NCBI GenBank assembly: GCA_036346355.1
Contig: CM070577.1
Location: 45,642,309-45,706,308, forward strand
Length of the DNA: 64,000 bases
Reading direction: 5' to 3'
Source: Rhipidocladum racemiflorum
Lineage: Eukaryota > Streptophyta > Magnoliopsida > Poales > Poaceae
Position numbers and translations under genes: made by a program. Below, in pieces: positions 1-10,781 of this stretch. Every line of letters begins with the position of its first letter. Positions within the stretch are counted from its first letter, which is position 1. Under the pieces are notes generated by a model. The model was given only the letters and a program-made list of their open reading frames with translations. It did not search any database and was not told the origin of the DNA.

Positions 1-2
1 AC

Positions 3-1165
3 CTTGGAGGCAATGGAAGTGGCTCTCGCCCAACAGAAAACCCCAATGATGGAGCACCAGCACCACCAGTTGATATGCAGAATTTCGGAGCTTTTCTCGC
101 TGCTCAGACTCAGTTGATGCATGCCATGATGCAACAGATGCAACACGTCATTGCTCAGTCCACTGCTAATCAAGTCAACCAGGGACAACGCCAGAATACA
201 AGACTGTCAGAGTTCATGAGGACTCATCCACCCACTTTTCCGGGAATGCTAATCCGTTGGAAGCCGATGACTGGTTAAGGTCAATTGAGAGGAAGCTACA
301 CATTGCTCAATGCATGGGAAATGAGAAGGTACTCTACGCTTCTCATCAGTTGGAAGGGACAACCGCCGAATGGTGGGAGAACTTCTGCGCTACGCGGGAT
401 AACCCACAGTACATCACTTGGGAGGAGTTTACAGCTGCATTTCGTCAGTATCACGTGCCTGAAGGAATCATGGATCTCAAGAAGGAGGAGTTCAGAGCAC
501 TGAAGCAAGGTAATCAGCCAGTGGCCGAATAACTGAACAAGTTCACACAGCTTGCACGTTACGCACCTGAGGATGTAGCGACAGATAAAGCCAGACAGTC
601 TCGCTTCATGAAGGGACTTAACTCAGGACTACAGGTGGGACTGATCACCCACACCTTCCCAGATTTTCAGGAACTCGTGAATAAGGCGCTTATTCTTGAG
701 GACAAGCGCAAGGAACTGGAAGAGAACAGGAAGCGCAGAATGCAACATCAGGGATCGTGTCAGGGAGCGCAGCAACACTTGACGGTTGTGCCAAATCAGT
801 TTTTCAGATTCCAGCCGCAGAATACTACAAGGACACCGTCACCAGCACCAAGACCCGTCAATCAGAACTATCAGACCCCAGCACCAGCCAGAAACGTCGC
901 TTCAGGCAGCCAACAAGGGACAGTGAGACGCTGCTACAACTGCAACGAGCCAGGACACTTTGCCAACAGTTGTCCTAAGAAGACAGCAGGAGTGACCCCA
1001 GTCCGCTTCAACTTGGGATCCACACCAGCTAGGACGCCAGCACTAGGAGCCACACCTGCTCGTGGTGAGAGGCCGAGTCAACCATGTCACCGCAGATGCA
1101 CCGCAGAATGCCCGCAGACGTCGTCTTGGGTAAGTTACTTGTTAACTCAGATACACTGCTTGATT
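3..1165 (+). pseudogene. gag: Gypsy-L gag (nucleocapsid part with CCHC zinc knuckle)
   Basis: Capsid-like region followed by a basic Pro/Gln-rich linker and one zinc knuckle of the form CYNCNEPGHFANSC at 932-973, which in this family binds element RNA during particle assembly. The reading begins in frame 3 from the window edge. A one-base deletion near 244 moves it to frame 2, where the retrotransposon gag signature (ADDWL, then AEWWENF near 257-390) follows. A TAA at 530-532 interrupts it, and the frame is open again to 3151. Between about 1080 and 1165 the frame looks locally shifted relative to Gypsy-R, so the gag-protease junction peptide is probably scrambled. The true N terminus is off window. 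Confidence 0.88.
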
Positions 1166-1560
1166 TTGTTTGATTCTGGAGCTTCGCATTCGTTTGTTTC
1201 ACGAGGCTTTGCTGCTAAAAATGAGTTGGAAATTGCAAGACTTAAATGCATACTTTTAGTTCAAACCCCTGGTTTCGAACTCCGAACTAAAGTAGGATGT
1301 TCTGGGGTGAGAATATTAATAGATGGGGGAGAATTCCTAGCGAACCTTATTATATTGGAAACCCAGACCCTAGATGTTATTTTGGGAATGGATTGGTTAT
1401 CCAAGCACAAGGCTGTGCTGGATTGTGGAAGAAGGATTATTTCAGTTGAAAGCCCGTGTGGAAGGAAAGTGGAATTTCAAGCCACCGCCGTTAGAGATGG
1501 ACAGTTGATGGTTAACAACGCAAAGGCGATCAGCATAGAAGATGTCTCAGTAGTGAATGA
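1166..1560 (+). pseudogene. pol: Gypsy-L aspartic protease
   Basis: Retropepsin-type aspartic protease that would cut the polyprotein. The active-site motif DSGASHSF lies at about 1172-1195, followed by the hydrophobic LDVILGMDWL segment near 1370-1400 that closes the retroviral-type protease fold in plant Gypsy elements. It sits in the same open frame as the downstream reverse transcriptase (608-3151), as expected for a single gag-pol polyprotein. The catalytic motif is intact here, whereas in Gypsy-R the same motif is damaged exactly where this copy has CTG. Confidence 0.87.
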
Positions 1561-3151
1561 GTATCCAGATGTCTTTCCCGAAGATCTACCTGGTATGCCA
1601 CCAGACAAGGACATAGAGTTTGTGATAGAGCTTGTACCTGGTACAGCGCTGATAGCAAAGAGACCCTATCGGATGTCCACCGAAGAATTGGTAGAGATGA
1701 AGAAGCAGCTTGAAGAGCTGATGGAGAAGGGATTCATCAGACCAAGTTCGTCGCCGTGGAGAGCGCCAGTTATGTTCGTCAAGAAGAAGGACGGGAGTTT
1801 CAGGATGTGCATTGACTACCGTGCACTCAATGAGGTCACCGTGAAGAATAAATACCCGCTACCTAGGATCGATGATCTGTTTGACCAGCTAACAGGAGCT
1901 GGAGTCTTCTCCAAGATTGATCTGAGATCGGGATACCATCAGTTGAAGATCCGATCAGAGGATATTCCGAAGACCGCGTTTTCGTCTAGATACGAACACT
2001 ATGAGTTTACAGTTATGTCCTTTGGTTTGACGAATGCGCCAGCCTATTTCATGAATATGATGAATAAGGTGTTCATGGAATATTTGGACAAGTTTGTTGT
2101 TGTGTTCATAGATGATATCTTAATCTACTCCAAGACAAAGGATGAACATGCAGAGCACTTGAGGCGAGTTTTGGAAAAGCTGAGGGAACAGCAACTCTTC
2201 GCTAAGTTCAGCAAGTGCGACTTTTGGAAGGACAAGGTGGAATTCCTCGGACATGTGATGACCGCAGAAGGAGTCGCCGTAGATCCAAGCAAGGTAGAAG
2301 CTGTGTTACATTGGGAGCAGCCGAAGACCGTGACCCAGATCCGGAGTTTCCTTGGAATGGCAGGTTACTACCGCCGTTTCATTGAAGGCTTTTCAACAAT
2401 TGCGAAACCTCTTACGCAATTGCTGAAAAAGGAGAAGAAGTTTGCATGGACGCCAGAGTGCGAGAAAGGTTTTCAAGAACTGAAGAAACGATTGACATCA
2501 GCGCCGGTGTTAGTTTTACCGGATGTTAATCAGAGCTTTGATATTTATTGTGATGCATCGCGTCAAGGACTTGGATGTGTGCTGATGCAGAATGGAAATG
2601 TCGTCGCTTATGCATCAAGACAGTTGAGGCCACATGAGGAGAATTATCCGACGCATGACCTAGAGCTAGCTGCTGTAGTGCATGCTTTGAAATTATGGCG
2701 TCACTATTTGATTGGAAACAGATGTGAAGTATACACGGACCATAAGAGTCTTAAGTACATCTTCACCCAATCAGACTTAAACATGAGGCAAAGGAGGTGG
2801 TTAGAGTTGATCAAGGACTATAATGTTGGAATCCATTACCATCCAGGAAAGGCAAACGTAGTTGTCGATGCTCTGAGTCGAAAAAGCCATACCGTGAGTA
2901 TGTTGCTAGCCACAAGTCAGGATGAGCTATGTGAGGATTTCCAGAGAATGCAGATTGAAGTCGTACCAGAAGGATTCATGGCCGCATTAGAAGTGAAGCC
3001 TACCTTAGAAGATCAAATCCGAGAAGGACAGAAGGATGATGACAAGATCCGCAGGATTAAGTCCATCATGGATGAAGGCAAGGCAGAGGACTTCAAGTTG
3101 GATGAGCAAGGCACGTTATGGATGAAGGATCGAATTTGTGTGCCGAACTGA
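1561..3151 (+). pseudogene. pol: Gypsy-L reverse transcriptase and RNase H
   Basis: RT converts element RNA to cDNA and RNase H removes the RNA template. RT motifs in order: MCIDYRALNEVTVKNKYPLP near 1805-1860, the palm aspartate in SKIDLRSGYHQ near 1910-1940, and the FIDD catalytic box at 2105-2116. RNase H starts near 2540 with DIYCDAS, continues through the conserved Glu in HDLELAAVVHAL and the Asp in YTDHKSL, and ends at DALSRK near 2880. The whole block is in one open frame (608-3151), the longest in the window. A TGA at 3149-3151 cuts it just before integrase, where the sequence differs from the expected junction by small indels. Confidence 0.93.
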
Positions 3152-3955
3152 ATGAGTCAAGCGATTGATTCTAGAAGAAGCCCATGACTCAAAGTATTCA
3201 ATTCATCCTGGAAGCGCCAAGATGTATCAAGATTTGAAGGAAAGATTCTGGTGGCCGAGCATGAAGCGTGAGGTTGCCGAGCATGTTGCGCTGTGCAACA
3301 TATGCCAGAGAGTCAAAGCAATGCATCAGAGACCAGCAGGATTGCTACAGCCGTTGAAGATACCAGAGTGGAAATGGGAAGAAATCGGAATGGATTTCAT
3401 CACCGGTTTACCCAAGACTCAAGGAGGTTATGACTCCATATGGGTTATAGTGGATCGCTTGACCAAAGTAGCCCATTTTATCCCCGTGAAGACCACTTAC
3501 TCGGGGGGATAAGTTAGCAGAGTTGTATATGACCAGGATCGTCTGTTTGCACGGAGTGCCAAAGAAGATCGTATCGGATAGAGGTACCCAGTTTACCTCG
3601 AGGTTCTGGAATAAGTTGCATGAAGCCATGGGAACCTGTTTGAACTTCAGTACAGCCTATCATCCATAGACGGATGGACAGACCGAAAGAGTCAATCAGA
3701 TTCTGGAGGATATGTTAAGAGCGTGTGCATTGGTTTATGCTACCTCTTGGGATAAGAGTTTGTCGTATGCCGAGTTTAGTTACAATAATAGTTACCAGGC
3801 TAGTTTACAGATGTCACCTTTTGAGGCACTGTATGGTCGACCCTGCCGGACGCCATTAAACTGGAATGAGACCGGCGAGTGCCGTGTCTTCGGGCCTGAT
3901 ATTCTTCAAGAAGCTGAAGAGCAGATTGCCATGATTAAGGAAAGGTTGAAAATAG
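3152..3955 (+). pseudogene. pol: Gypsy-L integrase, frameshifted and truncated
   Basis: Integrase inserts the cDNA into the chromosome. The HHCC zinc-binding domain is visible (HDSKYSIHPG to CNICQRVK, about 3183-3315). The DDE core follows: Asp in GMDFITGLP (about 3388), Asp in SDRGTQFTS (about 3575), Glu in TERVNQ (about 3685). The start lies in frame 3 from about 3160. An extra G in the run near 3505 shifts the frame. A TAG at 3667-3669 replaces the expected CAG of the HPQTDG motif, fitting a C-to-T change. The coding sequence stops at 3955 where the Copia-1 LTR begins. The missing C-terminal part was not found on the far side of the insertion, so about 0.4-0.5 kb was deleted. Confidence 0.88.
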
Positions 3956-4159
3956 TGTTGGGTTACAGGTAGGCTATGCGAGCATAAAATCAAAATTTCT
4001 ACCACGAACACCCAAGATCACATGGAAGTAAAGGATCACAGATCGTTACCCTTGTCGCAGATGCATGGAAGGCAAAGATTCACGACGTTGAGGAAGTAGT
4101 TGATCACCTCCCGACGGCACCGATCTCCACCGGAAGTTGTTGCCGCGTCTCTGCGTCCG

Positions 4160-4276
4160 AGTGGTCGCCAATCTGCTCGGCGTGGTCGCCGACTCGCCTG
4201 GAGTGGTCGCCGATTCGCTCCGCGTGGTCGCCGACCTCGCCCAGTGGTCGCCGATCTCGCGCGTGGTCGCCGATGA
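4160..4276 (-). repeat. Short tandem repeat in Copia-1 LTR (GTGGTCGCCGA unit)
   Basis: Five imperfect units of roughly 20-26 bp, each containing GTGGTCGCCGA on the plus strand followed by a variable TCGC-rich tail. It lies downstream of the TATA box in LTR orientation, so it would be transcribed. The comparable position in the 10782-11760 LTR carries a different GACGATCC-based tandem repeat. Confidence 0.75.
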
Positions 4277-4466
4277 AAGCCGTCGGAGATCAACCGCAAA
4301 AGCGGCCCACGCGGATGGCGGCGCTCTACAAGATTCACACGCATCGAGCAGAACGCCAGGCGGTGTGCTAGCACCTCGCCGCGCTGGGTTGCTTCGGGGA
4401 GCAGGAGGGATGCACGGCACGAACGTGGTGAGGGTTCTAACCGTGCCATGCACTGCTCTCGGCCTC

Positions 4467-4477
4467 CCTTTTATAGA
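4467..4477 (-). promoter_or_regulatory. Putative TATA box of Copia-1 LTR
   Basis: TCTATAAAAGG on the minus strand, about 980 bp into the LTR and followed by CT-rich sequence. The position matches the CTATATAAGG in the related LTR at 11348-11357. Assigned by motif and comparative position only. Confidence 0.6.
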
Positions 4478-5458
4478 CACGCTAGTGGGCCGAAGCCCGC
4501 TAGGTTTCCATCTCCAATCGCGGATCCTATCCATGCACAAACCCGTAAACTATTCCAACTGCGTTAAGTGTGTGACCCAAGTTAGGTTCAGGCAAGTCGG
4601 GTTATGAATTGAACCCGCTTTCCAATTCATTGATCAACAAAGCACCTAGCAAGACGTATTGACCCCTGGATGCACGAATCAATATTCTAACTGAACCTTG
4701 ATACACTCACATACCGATCCCTTTCACCACACACGATACCTGGCCAAGCTCAAGGCGAGATCGTACCACCCTTGTTGATAGCTCGACCACTTCACTCGAC
4801 AAAGGCTGATGATGGATACAAACCATGACCAACTCTTTAGTCATATTAGCACGGCCACGCTTTTCCTTGTATCCATCCACTCGAGGGGCCCAGAGGTATC
4901 TCTCCGTTATCTAGAGGGGCAAATCCCATCTTGATCATCACACCCTTGGCAATGTATCGTGGGCATACCCAAAAGATTTCATCTTTATGACTACCCTTGT
5001 TACGGTAGCGCTTTGATGATACCAAAGCATACAAGTCTACATGCTAGGCATCCATGACAATCTCAGTGTCTAAGGACCATATAGGCGTACTCACTGAGAC
5101 TATACGATGGCACTATAAGAGATAACAACTCACAATGCCCCTGAGTGGGTCTTGTCCGACTACCCATGTTCTCTAACATGTGTCCACATTATTGGTTTGA
5201 TATCTCCATATCTATGGTATGCTAAACATTACCATCAACCAATACATGTGCCGATCAAATTATCACCGCCTCAGAATGATATGGATCAGGACCTGCTTTA
5301 GAATAATGTCACTTGACAATGTGTTTCACAATCAGATCGTATCCAATGAACAAAGTCGTAACATATATTCGGGGGAACCGATAAACAAAGTTATCATTAT
5401 TACATGAACAAAGACGACATAATCATCACCATGATTGATCTAGGGCATATTCCCTTCA

Positions 5459-5469
5459 ATCTCCCACTT
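5459..5469 (-). promoter_or_regulatory. Polypurine tract of Copia-1
   Basis: AAGTGGGAGAT on the minus strand immediately upstream of the 3' LTR, the normal site for plus-strand DNA priming. The same tract, with damage, precedes the Copia-2 LTR near 20984-20995. Confidence 0.75.
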
Positions 5470-7070
5470 GCACTAGAGTCAATCATATAGGTACCGAATA
5501 CCCATCGCTTCTTGTGTGCGCCTCATGCTTTGGTTGTGGAAGGGGCTTTGTCAACGGATCAGCCACATTTAGATCCGTGTGCACTTTGCTTATCTTCATA
5601 TCACCTCTCTCAATGATCTCTCGGATCAGGTGGTATCGCCTGAGTATATGTTTGGATTTTTTGGTGAGATCTAGGCTCCTTTGCTTGTGCAATGGCACCA
5701 CTATTGTCACAATAGAGGTCCACTGGAAAGGATGCACTAGTGACCACTCCCAATTCGAGAATAAATTTCCGATCCAACCGCTTCCCTTTGCTGCTCCAGA
5801 AAGCTGCAATGTAAACTCCGTTGTGGAATCACTGTCTCTTGCTTGGAACTTTTCCACTCAACTTTGCCCACTGTTGAGACAGAATACAAACCCGGATTGC
5901 GATCGCGAATCATCTCTCGGGTTTGGAAGCTAGCATCGGCGTAACCTTTTCTGACGAGCTCCTCCTCTCCTCCAAAGACCAAGAACATCTCCTTAGTCCT
6001 TCAAGTATTTGAGGATGTTCTTTGGCACCACCAGTGACTATCACCAGGATTCGATTGGTACCTGCTCGTGACACTGGAGCATATGACACATCCGGCGCGT
6101 ACACAACATGGCATACATGATGGATCCAATAGCCGGCGATGGGATCCGACTCATTCTCTCTTGCTCATCGGTGTCGACACCTGAGTCTTGCTAAGACTTA
6201 CACCATGTGACATTGGCAAGAAACCTTTCTGGAATCATGCATGTTAAACTGCTTTAGTATCTTGTCAATGTACTTACTTTGGCTCAATCCATTAGCCTTT
6301 TGATCTATCTCTATAGATCTTATGCTAAAATATATGTCGTGCATCTCCTAAGTCTTTCATCGAGAAACTCTTTCTCGAGATAAGATTGTGCAAGATCCAA
6401 CATCGGAATATCATTTCCGATCAATAGTATGTCATCCACATACAAGACCGTAAATACAAGTGCGCCTCCCACTAGCCTTCTTGTAAATACAAGGCTCTTC
6501 CTTATTTTTGATGAAGCCAAAGCTGTTTGATCACTTCATCAAAACGAAGGTTCCAACTCCGAGATGCTTGCTTCAAATTCATAAATGGACTTCTAAGCTT
6601 GCATACTTTGCCAAAGCATTAGTAGGATCGACAAAACCTCTGGCTGTACCATGTACACATCCTCGCTAGGTTTCCATTTAGGAAAGCGTTTTGACATCCA
6701 TTTGCCGAATCTCATAATCATGATATGCGCAATTGCTAGCATGATCCTGATAGATTTTACCATGGCGATCGCTAATAAGTTTCATCATAGTCCACACCAT
6801 GAATCTGCTTATACCCTTTTGCCACCAATCGTGCCTTAAAAATGTGAACATTTCCATCGGCGTCTATCTTCTTCTTAAAGACCCATTTGCACTCGATAGT
6901 TTTTACACCATCAGGCAGATCAACCAAGCTCCAAACTTGATTATCATACATGGACTTTAACTCGGATCTCATGGCCTCCAGCCATTTCTCAGAGTCTGGG
7001 CCCACCATAGCTTCCTCATAATCCTTGGGCTCGTCATTTTCCAATAATAACACATCGCGTGTCTTCGAGT
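5470..7070 (-). pseudogene. pol: Copia-1 RT and RNase H remnants
   Basis: Copia-type pol fragments on the minus strand in several frames. The upstream part (about 6772-7065) shows EAMRSELKSMYDNQVW, then CKWVFKKK and the ARLVAKGY motif that opens Copia RT. The YVDD catalytic box lies near 6435 in a short frame (6320-6520). RNase H pieces at 5483-6104 include KYLR-like, GYADASFQ, VEWKSSKQ and SKHILRRYHLIREI, with the terminal DLNVADPLTKPLPQ near 5530. Frameshifts separate these blocks, so no product is expected. Some may be consensus errors, as argued for Copia-2. Confidence 0.88.
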
Positions 7071-7075
7071 GCCAG

Positions 7076-7287
7076 ATAAGAAAACGCCCTTGGAGTCGAT
7101 TGAACTGCAAGAGGATCTGACTTATAAGGAGCATCCCGTGAAGATTTTGGACACTATGGACCGAGAGACTAGAAATAAGTCAACCCGCTTCTGTAGAGTT
7201 CAGTAGAGCAACCATGAAGAAAGCGAAGCGACTTGGGAACGCGAAGAGGATTTGAGGAAAGAGTTTTCGAACCTATTCCTTAGTTAG
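7076..7287 (+). pseudogene. pol: Gypsy-L chromodomain and pol C terminus
   Basis: Continues the Gypsy-L polyprotein after the Copia-1 insertion. The LQEDLTYKEHPVKIL segment, then ETRNKSTRF, a tryptophan-centred strand interrupted by one stop, and ATWEREEDLRKEF make up the CHD-type C terminus that targets chromovirus integration to particular chromatin. The pol stop is TAG at 7285-7287. The matching segment in Gypsy-R is 59090-59290 on the minus strand. One in-frame TAG replaces the expected Trp near 7202. Confidence 0.82.
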
Positions 7288-7291
7288 CCTT

Positions 7292-7311
7292 AAATCTCGG
7301 GGACGAGATTT
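7292..7311 (+). other. Pre-PPT hairpin of Gypsy-L
   Basis: An 8-bp perfect inverted repeat AAATCTCG / CGAGATTT with a GGGA loop lies between the pol stop and the polypurine tract. The same hairpin occurs in Gypsy-R (59058-59077) with a G-C pair in place of the outer A-T pair. Confidence 0.8.
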
Positions 7312-7312
7312 T

Positions 7313-7329
7313 GTTAAGGGGGGGAGGTT
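7313..7329 (+). promoter_or_regulatory. Polypurine tract of Gypsy-L
   Basis: A purine-rich run (GTTAAGGGGGGGGAGG) ends immediately before the 3' LTR TG. It primes plus-strand DNA synthesis in LTR elements. Gypsy-R has the complement at 59040-59054. Confidence 0.85.
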
Positions 7330-10300
7330 TGTAACACCCCAATTTTTGCTTTTCATGAAATTAAATATTATTTTGCTCAATTGTGAATTTTTGGAATTTT
7401 CTGGAATTTATTTGGATTTAATTTGAATTTATTCCATATTGAAATAATTAAAGAAATTAAATTTTCAAATAAAGTTTTGTTGGAAATATTTTATTTGAGT
7501 CCCAAATGCCCTAAAATATTTTCCATAATTTTTCTGAGTATTTTACTATTTTTCTTGAATTAAATGAATTACTGGAAATTATTTTAAATATTAAATCGCT
7601 GGAAAATCAATCGGGTCGAAAATCTTGTTCATCCGATCGAGTCGAACCCGAAGTCGGACTCGAGTCCGACCGAGCGATCGACTTCGACCAAACCCGCTTC
7701 CTAACCCCATCGATCCCGACCGTTGGATCGGGATCCAAAGGTCCGGATTGGACCGCGACCGTCCGAGCCCGAGTCCGGCCGGACCCGTCATGAAAGCAAT
7801 CGTAGCCGCTCATTGCGACACGTGGACGGTTCCCAGCCATCGTCTCCGTTCCGAATCCGAGCCGGAAAGCTCCGCCGTGACCGAGCGGGACACGGCTAGG
7901 GTTCCGATTTCCGCGCAGACGTCGAGGGTATTTAATGACCGGGTCATCCTCCGAGGTTCGCCTCTCCGCGCCGCACCGAAGCCCTAAGGTCCTAGCGCCC
8001 CAGCCGCCGCCATCTTCCCGGAATAGCTCGCCGAAGTTAGTTCTAGGGTTGGCGTCGGTTTCTTGCTCGCGCCGCCGCCGGCAAGCCGTCTCCGCCGCAA
8101 CCGAGACCGGATCCGGAACCCCCGAAGCCAGGCGCACCCGTGGAGCCATCTCACCTCGCCGGAGACGCGCTCGAGCGCCGTTTGGAAGGTCGTCTCCCCC
8201 GGTTCCGGTGACCTCGAGCCGCCGCGCCGCCATCGACGTCTTCGAGCTTCCACAGCCGTCCGATCAAGATCGAACGCACGCGGTGAGCCCACGTTCTCCC
8301 CCAAACCCTGGAACCCAGATCAGATCTGGACCGTTGGATCAAGATCCAACGGCCCACGATCACCACGTGCCGTAGCAGCGTTAACGTAGGGTTAGATCTG
8401 GACCGTCCGATCTAGATCGAACGGCCCACGATCACCGTGTAGTTTTCAACGTGTTAACCCTGGATCTAATCGCGGCCGTTGATTTTCAAATCAACGGACA
8501 CGATCGTGCCACGTAGCCCAACCGCCGCACCGTGCGCGTGTGATTGCGCCACTGACATGCGGGGCCCGCATGTCAGCAACTGTGGCGTGCGCCGAGTGCA
8601 CCGTAGACCCGCCGGGCCCGTGGACCAGGTCCATGGACCGGGACACGTGGTAGCACCCGGGTGGTGCCACGTGGCATGATGACGTCATGCTGACGTCATC
8701 GTGGGGTTTGGCCGGTGCTGACGTCAGCAAGTCCACGTGGACCAATCAGATGCTGACACGTGTCACTGCTGACGCAATAAATTAATTTCCGAAAAAGAAA
8801 ATGATTTATTAATTCGAAATAATGATTTCAGATTTAGATTCAAACTTCAAACGCTTATAACTTTTGCATTTCAACTCCGATTTGAGTGATTCAAATTTCT
8901 AAATTTGTATAAAATTGAGATCTACCTAATGATGAATTTTATTTAATTTTTGGACTAAAGTTTTTCTCTGTAATATTATTTAATTGATTATTTAAACTTT
9001 AAATGCTGGTATCTTTTTCATTTAAACTCCGAATTTGACGATTCCAGTTTCTGAAAATTCATAAAATTATGTTCTCTCTGTTTATTAACTTTATTTGGAT
9101 GTTTGGACACTTTTGGTCTACTGTTTTATTCATTTGTTGCTATTTGCACGCGTTACGAGTAGACGTTGAAGTGCCGGAAGGATTCGAAGGAGAAGTATTG
9201 ACCCAGGAGCCAGCTTAGGACCAAGAGCATGTACTTTTTGAAGGCAAGTTATGCTTTGACCATATTGATCCCATTTGAAACCTAATTTGATTCAAATGAT
9301 TGCATGCTAGTTTAAATTAGAAAATGCTTTACTTAATTATGGGTAATTAGATAAATGCCTAATTGCTGTATGACACCTTGGTTAATTAAATATGTGCCAT
9401 GACCCTTGTCACCCTAGTTGTGGTTTACTAGTTGGACATTACTAAAATTGCCAACATGGGTTTTAGACCGTTGTAGTATATTGCTTAGACCTGCTACGTG
9501 CTCTTGACATGATTTTGGACAATCAAATGATAATATTGACTTAATGATATATTGAACCTGTTTTGGAAAGGTATCATGTGATGTTGATGGCACGTGGTGC
9601 TTGGTAATCAACTGGGGCTTGATAAATAGTTTTTGACCGGGGCATGTGGCAAGAATGATCGGGTGGGCCAGTTGTGGCACCGGGAACGTTGTGTTGGTTC
9701 TTCGGGTAGTCTTGCCCTGGTCACCCTAAGGACTTAACCTTGCAAGCCTTTGAACTGGGTCAAACGTGCAACCACATGTCTGTAATGGGACGGACCTAGT
9801 TGAATAAGTTGCTAATAATGTACCTGCGGGACCTCAGGTTGTCAATTACACCCTTTGTGTAAGTTGTACGGGGGAGCGTACCGGGGCTGCGGCCAGGTAC
9901 CCATCTAACGGTTGATTGGCCTAAACTTCGCCTTAGCTAAGGGAAGGGTTAGTGTGCAACACCGGAGAGGACCACTTGTATTGTTAAAAGTTTCCGAAAG
10001 ACTTTGTTACGGGAACTCGCCTTTGTGGTGTTTGACTGTATCTTGTGGGTAAAGTGCATAACCTCTGCAGAGTGTAAAATCTATTCGAATAGCCGTGTCC
10101 GCGGTATTGGACATCGCTCGGGAATTACAGTCAAGGGTTAGACTTTCTTGAAAATAACTTGGACTTGAAAGGTTGGGTTTGGTTTAAGAATGACGTTAAT
10201 GGAAATGTGGATTAGGAATGGGAAAGATGTTGTTTAAACTCCTGGAAAAGTTATTGGTTTTATACTTGTTTCTTCTGCTTTCGAATCTACTTATGATACT

Positions 10301-10781
10301 TGTCAAATGCTGTTTTCTGCAAATATACCCTGAGCTATTCCATTGTATCAAGCCATGCATGTAGTATATTAGCCTGCATTCTGTGCATGACTTGCTGAGT
10401 ACCAAGTACTCACCCTTGCCACAATACAACACAAGTTGAAGAGGAGTCTACACCAGCTTTGGAGGAGGAGCTCCAAGAGGAACCGTCTACTTAGGGAGCG
10501 AGCCCGATCCAGTTACTGTGGTATACTGGATGGCGCCACGAAGTTATCTTATTTTTTCGCTGCTATTATTTCTCTCTTATTAAGTTTCGCCCTGCGTGGC
10601 GTATATTTGTAACTTGACCATAAGGTCGAGCAACCCGTTTGACTATTTAATTAAAGTACTTTATTAGTATCGAGTGGTATGATTGTGATATTTACCGATG
10701 TTAAGACTGTGTGCACTAGCGCGTTCCTGGACTAGTGCTGAATACACAGAGGGTCCAGATTTGCAAATTCGGGTCCCGACA
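7330..10781 (+). repeat. 3' LTR of Gypsy-L (3452 bp)
   Basis: Starts TGTAACACCCC after the PPT and ends GGGTCCCGACA. The Gypsy-R LTR (55625-59039, opposite strand, 3415 bp) has the same termini and aligns along its length, which fixes both ends. The first 1.4 kb is GC-rich with many palindromes, the rest AT-rich. Open frames here (for example 7607-8233) are compositional and have no counterpart frame in Gypsy-R. Confidence 0.92.
8256..8497 (+). repeat. Periodic array of 22-bp palindromes in Gypsy-L LTR
   Basis: Four palindromes of fixed geometry (10-bp arm, 2-bp centre, 10-bp arm) start at 8256, 8331, 8403 and 8476, so they are spaced 75, 72 and 73 bp. Arms are CCGTCCGATC, CCGTTGGATC, CCGTCCGATC and CCGTTGATTT, each facing its complement with zero to two mismatches. 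Units also share flanking GATCTGGA and CCCACGATCACC, so this is a degenerate tandem repeat with a palindromic core. A fifth, similar palindrome is at 7720-7741. Confidence 0.85.

Larger units (their letters stand above)
3956..5458 (-). repeat. 3' LTR of Copia-1
   Basis: Read on the minus strand it starts TGAAGGGAATATGCCC at 5458 and ends CCCAACA at 3956, about 1.5 kb. It is related along its length to the partial LTR at 10782-11760: the strings around 4880-4930 and 3960-4010 match it, and to a lesser extent the Copia-2 LTRs. Only this LTR survives. Confidence 0.85.
3956..7075 (-). mobile_element. Copia-1: 3' half of a Ty1/Copia element inserted in Gypsy-L
   Basis: Minus-strand Copia remnant consisting of the 3' LTR (3956-5458), PPT, RNase H and part of RT. 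The left junction is exact: Gypsy-L integrase stops at 3955 (putative target site aatag, 3951-3955) and the LTR starts with TGTTGGG. The right end falls inside Copia RT near 7070-7080 and joins directly to Gypsy chromodomain sequence. The Copia 5' half, its 5' LTR and the flanking end of Gypsy integrase are therefore all missing, as after one deletion spanning the insertion. The right boundary is good to about 20 bp. Confidence 0.85.
1..10781 (+). mobile_element. Gypsy-L: Ty3/Gypsy chromovirus, Tekay-like, 5' end off window
   Basis: A plus-strand LTR retrotransposon read in the order gag, protease, reverse transcriptase, RNase H, integrase, chromodomain, polypurine tract, 3' LTR. The 5' LTR, primer site and gag start lie left of the window. 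The domain order and C-terminal chromodomain are those of chromoviruses. The long LTR and the RT and integrase wording resemble the Tekay (Del) clade, which is my inference. The element is dead: it has a frameshift near 244, stops at 530-532, 3149-3151 and 3667-3669, a frameshift near 3505, and a Copia insertion with deletion at 3956-7075. The flank 10782-10786 (attgt) is the expected target duplication, with its partner off window. Confidence 0.93.

Noticed and set aside
7607..8375. GC-rich open frames of 100-200 codons on both strands in the Gypsy-L LTR
   Set aside because: Low-complexity Arg/Pro/Ser-rich translations from CpG-rich LTR sequence; the homologous Gypsy-R LTR does not keep any of these frames.
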